NCBI GenBank assembly: GCA_023079485.1
Contig: CM041109.1
Coordinates: 1,611,039 to 1,675,038, forward strand
Direction of reading: 5' to 3'
Length of the DNA: 64,000 bases
Source of the DNA: Archilochus colubris
Taxonomy: Eukaryota; Chordata; Aves; Apodiformes; Trochilidae
The first letter of the stretch is position 1. Each line of letters begins with the position of its first letter. The notes below the pieces were generated by a model. The model was given only the letters and a program-made list of their open reading frames with translations, was not told the origin of the DNA and did not search any database. Made by a program: the position numbers and the translations under genes. Shown here in pieces: positions 22,662-33,799 of this stretch.

Positions 22662-22672
22662 TTTGCATGCAA
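22662..22672 (+). promoter_or_regulatory. TTTGCATGCAA upstream element, FK-6
   Basis: Same sequence and 71 bp distance to TATA as FK-2, 3 and 4. Confidence 0.5.
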
Positions 22673-22742
22673 GATGAACTTGCTGGTAGCAAATTCCATG
22701 TGTAAAGGGTGCCCCTGGGCCAGGGGTGGTTGTCTGGGGCAG

Positions 22743-22810
22743 TATAAAAGGCAGTCCAACTGCAGGCTCCATCATTCACTTCTCTTGCCTTCTCCTGCTT
22801 GGTGAACAAG
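22743..22810 (+). promoter_or_regulatory. FK-6 core promoter and noncoding leader exon
   Basis: TATAAAA at 22743-22749; the leader ends at 22810 before GTAAG. The intron is 22811-23140 (330 bp, the same length as in FK-4). Confidence 0.88.
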
Positions 22811-23161
22811 GTAAGAAGCAAGTGCCTTTGACTCTTCTCTGTCCTTTTTCTCTTTCTCTTGTACCCTCGATTGAGTTTTTGCCTCTGTTGAGTTTTGCAG
22901 AGGAATGTGTTCCTTGACCCTTCTCCCAGCATTTCTGTTCTCTCTTTTCTACATTGAGGGGAAGTGGGAGGAAATCTTGGGTTCTCTTTGAAGGGAAACC
23001 TGGACAACTGGGGATCCTAATGCTCTCCTCCTTGCTACTCAGCCTGTCCCTGCTCCCCAGCCAGTGCCTTTTCTCTTGCTGAGCAGGCTGTCAGGCTGCA
23101 CCTCACAGTCTGCCTCTGCTTTCCCTGCCCTCTCTCCCAGGTACACCTCTGTCCCACAGCC

Positions 23162-23461
23162 ATGTCCTGCTACGATCTGTGCCGTCCCTGTGGCCCAACC
23201 CCACTGGCCAACAGCTGCAACGAGCCCTGTGTCAGGCAGTGCCAGGACTCCCGGGTGGTGATCCAGCCCTCTCCTGTGGTGGTCACCCTGCCTGGACCCA
23301 TCCTCAGCTCCTTCCCCCAGAACACCGCTGTGGGATCCACCACCTCTGCTGCTGTTGGCAGCATCCTCAGTGAGGATGGAGTGCCCATCAACTCTGGGGG
23401 CTTTGGCCTCTCTGGGCTTGGTGGTCGCTACTACTCTGGCAGAAGGTGCCTGCCCTGCTAA
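23162..23461 (+). CDS. Feather keratin FK-6, 99 aa
   Basis: Intact feather keratin with a protein identical to FK-4 and FK-5. Its promoter, intron length, coding exon, 3' UTR and first 400 bp of downstream flank all resemble FK-4, so the two genes look like one recently duplicated unit separated by FK-5. All eight cysteines and the [13 protein letters not shown] core are present. The start is MSCYDLC, 21 bases into exon 2. Confidence 0.97.
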   Translation: MSCYDLCRPCGPTPLANSCNEPCVRQCQDSRVVIQPSPVVVTLPGPILSSFPQNTAVGSTTSAAVGSILSEDGVPINSGGFGLSGLGGRYYSGRRCLPC

Positions 23462-23864
23462 AGCTGGGCTGGATGTCCAGTGAGTGCCTCGACCAGGAAG
23501 CCCCAAGCCAGGTGCTGGACTGAGGATGGAGCTTCTGGCCAGGCTTTCCAGATGGGCTGAGCCCCCTTGTGCCCTCCTGCAAGGTGCCAGCCTGTGCTGC
23601 CTGGAAACACGGCCACCTGATGTCTTCTGCTTCTCCTGCTTTCTTCTCCACATCACAAGTGCCTGTTGTCTCCTGCTGCCCTGTGCCTTGGGTTCATCCT
23701 GAAGGCAGTTGAGAGGGGCCCAGCTCATGCCCCTCAGCTCATGTGTGTGGGCAGAAGATGCGTGTCCCATTGCTGTGCAGGGGTGCCTGAGTGTCAGCTG
23801 CCCTTGGAGCAGCCTGGGAGGGGTCTCCTTGCCCGTGTCCTGCTTTGTTTCTCTCTTTACACTC

Positions 23865-23870
23865 ATTAAA
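23865..23870 (+). terminator. FK-6 poly(A) signal ATTAAA
   Basis: Same position in the 3' UTR as FK-3 to FK-5. Confidence 0.85.
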
Positions 23871-23889
23871 GTTGATGTTGCATTGTATC

Positions 23890-24850
23890 TTGAGTCTCCT
23901 CGTGTTCCTTCCTCCTGGTATGACCAGCCAAGCTGGTACAGGTGCAAATGGGATTTTACAGAGGGTAAAGCTTTAGTAGAAGGGATGTGTTGTGATTGCA
24001 TCATTTTTGTGAGACTGAGAGCAGGTGTCCTACCGAAATTGTCAGCTACAGGAGAGTGTCCTGTGAGTGTGAAAAAGCCATGCAACGTCACCCACATTCC
24101 TTTAACCTGAGCAGCAGACTTTTTGTGTCTGTCAGAAAACCCCAGTGCTGTTTTCCATTGCCTCAAGGAACATGTAGCAGATGCCAAAGAGTTGTGTCCC
24201 TTCAGCTCTGCCCTCAGACCATCACTTTGTGCCCCTCAGCTCCTTTTCTGAAGCTCTCAGCAGGACTGGCAGAGCTGCACACCCACTGCTTGGGAGTTCA
24301 CCCAACCTGTCGCCCATGACTCTAAGGGAGGGCACTGCACAGGCTCCTTGCAAACAAGAGGAAGTAAAGAACAAATCCAGAGTCCATACACTGTGTCTGT
24401 CCTGAACTGTAAAAATACCACTGCCATGTAGGGAGGGAACTTTTTTGTCTGTCAAGTTGGTGAGATAAAATCCCCCAGGATGTGATTGTTCCTCCTGTCA
24501 CAGAGGATGGAGTAGAGGCATCTATTCCGTCTTCCCACATGGTCCACAGGTGTTGTTTCGCCCTGTTCCCCAAATTCTTGCTTAGGATGAATTAGGGGCT
24601 TCTCCTGTTCTGCCCCACACACCATGGGGACCCTCAGAGTGCCTTTCCCTGTAGCTAAAGCCCTGTCTGCCCTGACAGAGCTGCTCTCAGCAACCCCGTA
24701 GGCAGGAAGGCCCTAAGGAAGCACCCTCTCCATCAACACTCGTGAGCCATGCTGGGCTGGCAGCAGAAGCATAGTGGAGTGAAAAGATGGTACCAGGGAG
24801 GGAGGGCAAAATCCAGAGTGTATGGTCAGAGAGATCAGGATGTGACAAGA
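23890..24850. repeat. Duplicated FK 3'-flank block (copy B2)
   Basis: The first part (to about 24270) matches 16440-16810 behind FK-4. The second part (about 24215-24840) matches 13680-14330 behind FK-3. The block therefore links both flank families. Confidence 0.72.
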
Positions 24851-25419
24851 CGCTGGGGCCTTTGGATTGACCCCCAGCACAGGCACTGTCTGTGAGAGGA
24901 GCAGGGTCTCATAGGAGGCTCTAACAGTGGGGTCTTTGGGGAGGGATGTGCTTGAATTGAGCATCAGAAGAAAAGCTAGGTTTGCCACTTTGGAAATGAA
25001 CATAAGCTTCCCTTCCTGAAGGAATAAATCTTTCCCCTCAGCTGCCCTGACAGAGGGAGATGGTGGCCTGTGTCCCAATGACAGAGATTTCCTCTTAAAG
25101 CACATCAGTGCAGTCCTGAGTGAAGCAACAACAGATCCCACAGCCTTGCTGAGCCTCACCTGGGGTCTGTCATAGTCCCCTTTGACCTAGGCCTCTGCTG
25201 AAACTCTGCCTTGAGCTTATGGTTCTTTCTTCAGCCTGGTAGCAGCTGAAAAAGCCTCCTGCTCCACTGCAGACTTGCTTATGCCTGATGATGAAGCTCC
25301 TTGATCTGGGCCTTAAGTTGCCAACTGATTGCCCTGGCTCTGCTTGGGTCTGTCTGGATATGATGGCTCTTGCCAGCGATCAAAAGGCTCTGGTGACCCA
25401 GATTCCCAGCACTGGATGT
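24851..25419. other. FK-6/FK-7 spacer
   Basis: No gene or paralogue recognised in these bases; they end at a CR1. Confidence 0.5.
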
Positions 25420-25876
25420 TCTGGAGAGAGTGCAGAGGAGGGCAACGAAGCTGGGGAAGGGTCTGGAGAATAAATTTTATGAAGACCAATTGAAGGGGGT
25501 GGGAGTGTTTAGTTTGAGGAAGAAGAGGCTGAGGGGAGCCCCCATCACTCTTTATAACTCCCTAAAAGGCAATAGTAGAGAAGATGATTCTGGTCTCTCT
25601 CACAGGTATTTAGCAATAGATCAAGAGGGAATGGCTTCGAGCTGCACCAGGATAGGTTTAGACTGGACATTAGGACAAAAATGTTCACAGGCAGAGTGGT
25701 CAGACCCTGGAATAGGCTGCCCAGGGAGGCCGTTGAGTAACCATCCCTGGATGTGTTTCAGGGTCATTGAGATGTGGTGTTGGAGGATCTGGTTTAGGAG
25801 CACTTTGTACATTAGGGGTGAGGGTTGGACTCAATGGTCCCAAGAGTCTTTTCCAACCTGAAAGATTCTATGATTC
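25420..25876 (+). mobile_element. CR1 LINE 3' fragment
   Basis: Plus-strand CR1 C-terminal and 3' region. It contains the GAGAGAGTGCAGAGGAGGGC block near 25423, GGCTGCCCAGGGAGGC near 25715, TTGGACTCAATGGTCCCAAG near 25826, and ends with the CR1-type tail GATTCTATGATTCTC at 25863-25877. Stops and frame changes show it is dead. Confidence 0.9.
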
Positions 25877-26180
25877 TCCTGATGTGTGGACTGACTACCC
25901 TGCTTGATGTCTGTTGTGCTTAAGCATTGTGATAGTGATGGTTGAGCTGGACTGTGGGCTGGACCTGTCTGTGGTCTCTGCGTTTTCCTTGCTCAGGTAC
26001 TAGGTACTGAGATCATTCTTCTTTTATTCCTGTTTCTTTTCCTCTGGAAACGTTTTAGCCTCTAATACTGTCACTTGAAAGGAGTCTGTGTGGCTGAATG
26101 GGCACGTCATGGACAGGGAAATGAAAAGGCAGCGTTGCAGGGAACATAAGCAGTGTCCCCATTTTCTTTAATTGTGCTGT

Positions 26181-26191
26181 TTTGCATGCAA
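26181..26191 (+). promoter_or_regulatory. TTTGCATGCAA upstream element, FK-7
   Basis: Same sequence as in FK-2; it ends 68 bp before TATA. Confidence 0.5.
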
Positions 26192-26258
26192 GATGAGCTT
26201 GCTGGTAATACATTCCATGTGCAAAAGGTGCCTCTGGCCCTGGGGCAGTCTGGAGCAG

Positions 26259-26323
26259 TATAAAAGGCAGTCCAACTGCAGGCTCCCTCATCCACTTCTC
26301 TTGCCTTCTCCTTTGTGAGCGAG
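26259..26323 (+). promoter_or_regulatory. FK-7 core promoter and noncoding leader exon
   Basis: TATAAAA at 26259-26265. The leader ends GAGCGAG at 26323 with donor GTGAG, three bases shorter than the other FK leaders. The intron is 26324-26651 (328 bp), with a diverged 5' part. Confidence 0.85.
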
Positions 26324-26672
26324 GTGAGCTGCAACTGCCTTTGCCTCTTCTTTCTCTTGTTCACCTCTGACTTTTTGCTTCACGTGAGTCTTTTTCTTGA
26401 TGTAGCTTCTGCTGAGAGCTTTGTTCCTTGATCCTTCTCTCTCTCACTATGTCTCGTTGTTATCCACTGGGGGGAGGTGGGACAAGGTCTTGGGCTTTCT
26501 TAACAGGGAAAACCTGGGGACAGGGAATCCCAAATCTCTCTTTTACCACTCATCCTGTTCCTGCTGCCCAGCCAGAGCCTTTTCTCTTGCTGAGCAGGCT
26601 GTCAGGCTGCACCTCACAGTCTGCCTCTGCTTTCCCTGCCCTCTCTCCCAGGTACACCTCTGTCCCACAGCC

Positions 26673-26972
26673 ATGTCCTGCTACGATCTGTGCCGTCCCT
26701 GTGGCCCAACCCCACTGGCCAACAGCTGCAACGAGCCCTGTGTCAGGCAGTGCCAGGACTCCCGGGTGGTGATCCAGCCCTCTCCTGTGATCGTCACCCT
26801 GCCTGGACCCATCCTCAGCTCCTTCCCCCAGAACACCGCTGTTGGATCCTCAGCATCTGCTGCTGTTGGCAGCATCCTCAGTGAGGATGGAGTGCCCATC
26901 AACTCTGGGGGCTTTGGCCTCTCTGGGCTTGGTGGTCGCTACTACTCTGGCAGGAGGTGCCTGCCCTGCTAA
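26673..26972 (+). CDS. Feather keratin FK-7, 99 aa (border copy)
   Basis: Intact feather keratin and the last of the FK array, next to the feather-like genes. It has eight cysteines and the RRCLPC end, with Val33/Gln35 and Ser67/Glu71/Asp72 as in FK-4 to FK-6. It differs by Ile40 in the core and by Ser60-Ala61 in place of Thr-Thr. The SSASAAVGS patch is the sequence of feather-like genes FL-1, FL-3 and FL-4, so a short tract may have been exchanged with them. An ATG-initiated frame is open from 26421, but that stretch is promoter-proximal intron, so the start is set at MSCYDLC, 21 bases after the acceptor. The 3' UTR matches the other FK genes only to about 27136. Confidence 0.96.
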   Translation: MSCYDLCRPCGPTPLANSCNEPCVRQCQDSRVVIQPSPVIVTLPGPILSSFPQNTAVGSSASAAVGSILSEDGVPINSGGFGLSGLGGRYYSGRRCLPC

Positions 26973-27366
26973 AGCTGGGCTGGATGTCCAGTGAGTGCCT
27001 CGACCAGGAAGCCCCAAGCCAGGTGCTGGACTGAGGACGGAGCTGCTGGCCAGGCTTTCCAGATGGGCTGAGCCCCCTTGTGCCCTCCTGCAAGGTGCCA
27101 GCCTGTGCTGCCTGGAAACACGGCCACCTGATGTCTTCTTATTCTTGAATTCCTGCTTTTGATGACTTTCTTTGCATCTGTGATTTTGAATTTCACACTG
27201 ACCTGGTATAATGCTGTGCTTTTAAGTGATCAGGGGAGGGGGTTTATTCAGGAATTAAGGAAAAGTGGTTGCTGTCTTTCAGTTGCTATGGTTTAAATTG
27301 TTTCCTTTCCTTATATAAATATATGTATATTCCTTTTGTTTTGCAGAATACTGCTTCACTTTTTTC

Positions 27367-27372
27367 ATTAAA
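27367..27372 (+). terminator. FK-7 poly(A) signal ATTAAA
   Basis: ATTAAACTGATG in an FK-7-specific 3' UTR end, about 395 bases after the stop. The sequence before it is AT-rich and unrelated to the other FK 3' UTRs after about 27136. Confidence 0.75.
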
Positions 27373-27399
27373 CTGATGTTGCATCTGAATTTGTGTTTT

Positions 27400-30300
27400 G
27401 GTTGTTTTTCTTCTCTCTTTTTCATTGCCTTGGGGAGAACTGTGTGATATGGAAAATCTAGGCAGAGCAGCTTCTTAATGGAAAATATGAACAGAATAGT
27501 CACCACAATCAACTTCAAAATTAATTTCATTTTTTACACTCTGTGGACAGGATTAAGTGTTTATTTCTCTTGCTAGTTTTTTTTTTTTCCCAAAATTGTT
27601 TGGCACACCTCTGTGTGAAAATACAGTTGTGATATTCAAGCTGGAAGCTTGCTTAACACTTATTTGGCATCTTGGGAACTCTGAGAATTCAAAAGTATAT
27701 AAGGTTTTCAGAATCAGTGTTTTGGTCTCTCTTTTTGGTTACATTGAGTACCAGCAGACCCTGAATCTTTAACCATGACATGGTTTAGGCAATCTTGACT
27801 CAAGGCTTCAAAGCTGAAGTGAGCATTCAAATCTCAGACTAATAAGACACCTTATATGATTTCATTATTAATAAATACTTATTATGAGCTTTGATGCTCT
27901 CTCTTTCAAGCTGTAAACAAATCAAATAAAATATATTTCTTAGCTAATCCACACAAGAACTCTTATAATACAGAGGAAATACTATAAGATAAGAACTAGA
28001 CAAATTCCCTTACATGATATTGAGTTTTAATGCTGTTTCTCACCGTTTGTTGTAGATTTTAAAGCTCAGCATATTGTGTGAATATAAGAAGCATCGAAGA
28101 ATTATAAATATTACCATTTTTGTAGGTACATAAGTTTAGGGAAATTTTACGTTTTTAAATTGTGTCAAGTTACTTAGGGTCCAGCAGAACATAGCACAGC
28201 AAAGCACTAAGAATGAGAACTGTGTAATCTCTGATCAGCTTGTACCTTGTGCAGGGTTTTCTCTTTTAGAGCCCACCAAAATCTATTTGAAAGTTCAAGT
28301 ATAAAGATAGAAATAGTGGAAAAAACAGAGGGAAGTTATCTCATGTTCAGGTTCCATGCTGGAACCAGTCCAAATGTCCACAGAGTGGGGGGAAAAGAGG
28401 CAGTAATTTTTTTTTTTCTTTTCAAATGTTTTGCACTTACATTCTAGGTTTTCTTAAGAATTATTTACTTGCAAAGCTACCAGATTAGAGGAGGAGTGGT
28501 AGTAGATTAGACATGAGGTGGAATGTATCTCCTTTTTGGCTCAAGGCAGCAAAAGAGAAGCATGAAAGAAGGTGAACTGATGGCAATAGACTGAGTGGAG
28601 TCTCTGCTTAAAAATGGGTTTCCATGAGTGTATTTTATAAACAAGTAATTGAAGGGACTGGAATACCTACACAAGCATATGGTGCCTTGTTGACAGAACT
28701 GGAATGACTGTTGTAATTAGTTATTCACTCAGATCTGTGAGGAAGCACTGATCTCACTCTGATGATGATCTCTTGGTGGCAGGAAGGCGTCTTTCTACGA
28801 TGCAAATGGTCATGTAGCATAAGGAGCATAGGAATTAATTTCAAGTGAATTAAATGCCTGGTTCAATGGCCTGTGTCCAAAAACTGCCTGACCTGAAAGG
28901 TACATTTGTGGTGCTTGTTGTCAGGAAAAAATTTTGCAGTACTGCCCTAAGGTCCTAAGTCTGTGCTGTCTGATCTGGAAGAAAAAAGAAAGCAGTGTCC
29001 TGGAAGGAGCCAACTTTGGACAACATGGCACCACGGAATGCTTGTGCAGGATGTTGAAGCCTTTATTATGGGTATCATTAGAGAGAGTTCCTGAAGAATG
29101 TGAACAACAAATTGAAAGCTATGTCCCCTTTGTACATTAAAATTGAAGAAATGGGGACAATAGTTCTTCATAAGGATGCTTACAGATTTAGGAGACAATT
29201 GAGGCATCTTTTTTTTTGCATGAATTTGTTCCCACAGACAATTTTACAGGTGGAACCTTTTTTTGATAATGAAATTGTTTTGCTTGGCTTGTCAGTTGAA
29301 GCACTGCATGAGAAGCATACCCTACCCATTAAAAATTCTTTCATCTTCACAATTTATGAGTACTTTTAATTTCTGGTACTTTTATACTGACTCTGCTAGT
29401 GTCACTGTGAAATTACTCCAGACCCAGACTAATAAAGATTTTTTTTCCAACTCCTCAGCAGTTTTCAGGCTGTTGTGTCTCAGGAGCACAATCTAAGATC
29501 ACATTTTAGATGTTTACCAAAGCTCTTTGTGTGCAATTCCCTGCCTGACCCACATAAGAACAATTGCTAGTTAACTTGTTCACCATCATATAAAAAAAAA
29601 ATCTCCAAGGGAGGGAGCTTCAAGCTTCTTGGATGAGTTCTTTGAGCCTATCAGACCAATTAGGAGGTGAGCCATGGTCAGGAGTCTTTTTGAAAAGACT
29701 GCAGTGATGTCTGCAGAGCTTGTTTATATAATATGAAGAAGTTTACAAATTAGAAACTTTTAGGCTAATGAAGGGAAGCCAAACAGAAGTGTGGAAAACT
29801 TCTGTGGATATTGTTGCAAGTTTTACAGGGAAATTAATTCGCCAGGTTGCCAGGAAGCACCTGGTGCTACAGAATAATTTGTATTTTAAAAATGTACATG
29901 TTTACCTGGAAGCATTTTTTAGGTATGGAAAGGAAATATTTAAGAAGCTAGGCGGGTCACTTAAGATTGGAATATAAAAAGCAATTTAAAATTTGTAAAA
30001 GGTAGATTTTTTTTTCTCTAAAGAATTGTTGAGGGTTGGTTTTCAGAGTCTGCTAAAATATAAATGGCTTAGGTATAAACCTATGTGTGGGCTTACAGTA
30101 GCTGGTAAAGGATGAGCTTGATTCAGAAGTTTTAAAGATAGTCCATTGCATTGGTGATGAGGGTTTTATATCATGGAGAGTTTGATAACTTAATTCTCTG
30201 AATATGCACATTGTCAATGAAAATTGTAAAGGACTTTGGAGCCCTTCCTCTTTAGGAAATGAAGACTGGGAATTTTTATTTCCTTGATGTCTCTGGATCC

Positions 30301-31170
30301 TCATGCACAATATTCAGTAACTCTTCTCCAAGTAGAGACTCAGACCCTGCAGCTTGTACTGGAGAGACAGCAAAGCTCAAAACTATATTCAAATTTTGTC
30401 TATATATTCCACTTAAGAAATGAACCTCTATCAGTCTGGAGTGTAATCACTGTCATACTGCTACCTGTAGGAAGGGGAAAATATACAGTGGCAGAGGTCC
30501 TTGTATATTTTTTCCCCCCAGTGACTCCACAGTTAGGCTTGTGAAAGAATGATAGTTCAAAATAATTTAAAATTCATGCATCCTCAAATGACTTGTGAAG
30601 TGCCATTTGTATTTGTGGTCTGTGATGATTCAGGAGGGAGCTATAGGGTCCTTTCATGAAGGAAAATCAGGTTTAAATGTCCCTGTGTGCCAGCAGCTCT
30701 GCCTCAAACTGTTACTGAAGTGTAACAGGGTGATACTATCCAAAATTGGTAAAATAGCATTTTTCTCTGAATTTCACACAGGATTCCAGTTCTTTCTCAT
30801 TGGACTCAGATGTGCATAAACTTGAGGTTTTTTTGATGTCCCTTCAGAAAAGACAGAAGTTCAATCTAAATTGTACTTATGCTTGGCTGGAGCCAGAACT
30901 TTGTAAACATTGGTGGAGATGAGAATATATTAAAGATTTACACTCCTATCCTTAATAAAATGATGAATTATGTATTGTATAAATTCTTCTTCATATTTTT
31001 CCTTATGACTAAAGAGAAACATCCACCAGAGCATAAATTTTGTTGTGACTGGAAGGTGGCACTGGGACAAATTTGGTCCATAATACCAGAAGATGAGAGA
31101 AACTTGTATGATGGAATATGTATGTCAGAAGATAGGGAAATGAAAACAAAGTAATAGACAGTCAGGAAAA
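27400..31170. other. Spacer between the feather and feather-like arrays
   Basis: About 3.8 kb of AT-rich DNA with no beta-keratin coding similarity and no convincing gene. Short ORFs have no recognisable product. A CATATAAAAA sequence near 29588 resembles a TATA box but has no leader exon after it. Confidence 0.6.
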
Positions 31171-31193
31171 GACATTTAATCATCTGGAAACAT

Positions 31194-31200
31194 TTTGCAT
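31194..31200 (+). promoter_or_regulatory. TTTGCAT upstream element, FL-1
   Basis: ATTTTGCAT context, ending 74 bp before the TATA box. It is the counterpart of the FK element and is followed by a CATGCACAAAGG block near 31230. Confidence 0.45.
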
Positions 31201-31273
31201 TCGGGACTTACTCGTTGCCTAGTAATTTCATGCACAAAGGCTGTCTGTGGTCCTCAGGCCATTGGAGATGCAC

Positions 31274-31339
31274 TATAAAAGGTAACTCTACTCAAGGTCC
31301 TTCCTACCACTTCTTACCTTTTCCTCTTTTGTGAACAAG
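31274..31339 (+). promoter_or_regulatory. FL-1 core promoter and noncoding leader exon
   Basis: TATAAAA at 31274-31280. The leader ends GTGAACAAG at 31339, the same end as the FK leaders, with donor GTTAGT. The intron is 31340-33010 (1671 bp). Confidence 0.82.
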
Positions 31340-31654
31340 GTTAGTTCAAATCTACCTCTCTCCTTCTCTTTTGCTGAATTCTTGCATTCTTGCCTTCATA
31401 ACAATTTGGTTGCTGATTTTGGGGTTTTTTTTAATTTCTTTTTTCTCCACAGAATTATGCTTGTTGCTGGGTTGGTTGGGGGGAGATATTTTCTTTTTAA
31501 AATGTTGGATTTTGTAGGTATTTCTGGGGTCCTGCCTCAGCTGTATAGATTCTTCAAATGGTGATATAAATGTATTCAAATGAGGGCTTTCAGACATGCT
31601 AAGTTATTAGAAAATAATAATAATAATAAGCATCATCATCTGAATGAGTAGAAT

Positions 31655-31725
31655 AACTGCACAAGGCGGATTGGAACGAAGTGATCATTAAAGGTCTTTT
31701 CCTACTCAAGCCATTCTTTGATGAA
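31655..31725 (+). mobile_element. Short CR1 3' tail fragment in FL-1 intron
   Basis: GATTGGAACGAAGTGATCAT, followed by a run of the AAGGTCTTTTCCTACTC type and CATTCTTTGATG, resembles the CR1 3' end. It is short and degraded. Confidence 0.5.
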
Positions 31726-32214
31726 AAAATCTTGTCCTCAGTCATCTTTCAAGTACCAAAGTTTATTTTATATCTTTAAGGGTCTTATCCATCATCTCTA
31801 ATGCCTGGGTTGATGTGGAAACTCCAGTGGATGTGGATGCATTTACCTTCAGAAATGCCATCCAGAAAAATCCTTTGCTGTTTGTTGCATAGGAGGCTGC
31901 AGAAGTGTTCCCATTTTTATTAATCTCTTATTTGGCACAGTGGGAAACAAGGTGGTGAAATGAAGGAAATCTTAAACGAAACAGCTGGAGAGCAAGGAAG
32001 CTAGAGAGGTTTAAAGCAGAGGTTTGTGGGGTCTAAAGATCAATTACATCAAACCACAAGCTCTTGAGCTCTAAATACCACTTTCTAAATGAAGACAAAA
32101 GGAAGCTGCACGCTGGGATTGGAAGGGTCATATCAAGTGCATCAGGGGTATCAGCTCCAACCACATACCCTCAACTTTCTGCAGTAACCAACATAGACTT
32201 TGATATGATAGACA

Positions 32215-32330
32215 AAGAATAACAGATGAATTTGGGTTGGAAAGAACCTAAAAGATCACGTAGTTCCAATCCCCTTGACAAAAGCAGGGACACCTCTCAC
32301 TAGATCAGGTTGCTCAAAAGTTCTTCTTCC
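32215..32330 (-). mobile_element. CR1 3' fragment in FL-1 intron
   Basis: TTTGGGTTGGAAAGAACCT and GATCACGTAGTTCCAAT near 32230-32272 match the minus-strand CR1 3' end. Confidence 0.7.
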
Positions 32331-33032
32331 TCTCTTAAAATTGCCAAGTTTTGAAATCATGGTGCAATGATGTTTCCTGAAAGCTTAGAGAAGTTGTTTC
32401 AGGGACTGGGGAAGCAGAGAAATCAGCAAATTGTGTTTGTGGGTGTGTTGGCACCAGACAGAGGGAGTCTTGCAGGGTCTCCTGACTTTCTCATGAATGG
32501 CACATCTGCGGATGAGCTTTCAGGGAAAGATTTCCAAAGACCTCAGCTTCCAGTATGCTTAATTATATTGAAATTTGTACCTCTTTGTAGGCAAAGTTGG
32601 AACCTGGAAAATAACAGCTCATTTCACTTTCCAGCTGTCTGTTGGACTCTATCCATAAGTACATTCCTGGTTAGCTATTACTCATAATTAATATGTCTAC
32701 AATGCTCGGAGCACTTGGAGTGGGATCTCAATAGTGTCGTTCCAGACATACACCCAATCAAAACACTGAATTAATGATACAGGTATCTGTTCTTTTGTTC
32801 TGCTGCCAGTTGTTCTGCTGGACCACCACCAACTGAGAGAGGATTATTTCAGGCTCCGTCTTGTAGCTTATAAGAATTCATTTTCCTTTTCAAGTCCCTT
32901 CTCCTTCAGCTGTTAAAAGATCAGTGGGAAGCAATTGTTTTCTTGACACCTGAGCTGAGTAAGTGCGACAGAACTCCTGCTTTGCATTGACTTCTGGTCC
33001 TATATTTCAGACTTCAGCTTCACCCCACAGCC

Positions 33033-33383
33033 ATGTCCTGCTACGAGCGGTGTCCTCCCACCTCCTGTGGCCCAACCCCGCTGGCCAACAGCTGCAACGA
33101 GCCCTGTGTCAGGCAGTGCCAGGACTCCACAGTGGTGATCCAACCTTCTCCTGTGGTGGTCACCCTGCCCGGACCCATCCTCAGCTCCTTCCCCCAGAAC
33201 ACCACTGTGGGATCTTCAGCATCTGCAGCTGTTGGGAGCGTGCTCGGTGCTGAGGGAGTCCCCATCTCCTCCGGCAGCTCCTTGGGATTTGGGAGCTTTG
33301 GTTATCCAGGTCTGGGAAGCAGCTACAGCCGGCCCTACCGCCGCTACAACACCTACCGCAGTGGCTTCTATGGGCCATGCTAA
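33033..33383 (+). CDS. Feather-like beta-keratin FL-1, 116 aa
   Basis: Feather-like corneous beta-protein, a structural component of cornified skin or feather-associated cells. The head has Cys 3, 7, 12, 21, 25 and 29, the core carries [15 protein letters not shown], and the tail is Gly/Ser/Tyr/Arg-rich with [20 protein letters not shown] at residues 97-116, ending in Cys116. It differs from FL-3 at six positions, including Glu5-Arg6 instead of Asp-Leu, and the two tails are identical. The start MSCYERC is 22 bases after the TTTCAG acceptor at 33010. The promoter lies 1.8 kb upstream across a long intron with CR1 fragments. Confidence 0.95.
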   Translation: MSCYERCPPTSCGPTPLANSCNEPCVRQCQDSTVVIQPSPVVVTLPGPILSSFPQNTTVGSSASAAVGSVLGAEGVPISSGSSLGFGSFGYPGLGSSYSRPYRRYNTYRSGFYGPC

Positions 33384-33784
33384 GGTGTGAGGAGGAAGCA
33401 GGAAGAAATGAGCAGGACCACTGAAGCAAAACCCAACACAGGACTGAGCTCATGGCCGTGGTTTTCAGAAGTGATGTTAGATGCTTACAACCCCACCTGA
33501 GGTCAATGGAGCTGCAGGGTGTTAGTCATTCCCTAAAATGAGGCCCCTACTCTTGTTGTACTACTTTCTATTTCTAATCAAGTATGTAGTTCTACTGTGC
33601 ATCACTGTGTTTGATATTACCTGGTGTAAAACATATAATTTAGACATTAGATGGGGCTTGTTTGTCCAGGTGAGATGCTACACTGACAGAAGAGCTGTCT
33701 GTGGAATACATCATCATGAGATGTGCCATTCTTCCCATACCAACACCTGTTGCTTTGCAGTGTTTTCATTCACTCTTTGGTATT

Positions 33785-33790
33785 ATTAAA
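33785..33790 (+). terminator. FL-1 poly(A) signal ATTAAA
   Basis: ATTAAAGTTGTGC, about 400 bases after the stop. The first 150 bases of this 3' UTR match FL-3. Confidence 0.8.
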
Positions 33791-33799
33791 GTTGTGCTT

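Noticed and set aside
26421..26672. N-terminal extension of FK-7 (183-aa frame)
   Set aside because: It lies in the intron between donor 26324 and acceptor 26651; the other six FK proteins start at MSCYDLC.
29585..29600. CATATAAAAA sequence as relic promoter in the FK-7/FL-1 spacer
   Set aside because: No TTTGCAT element upstream, no leader-like exon, and no keratin sequence after it.
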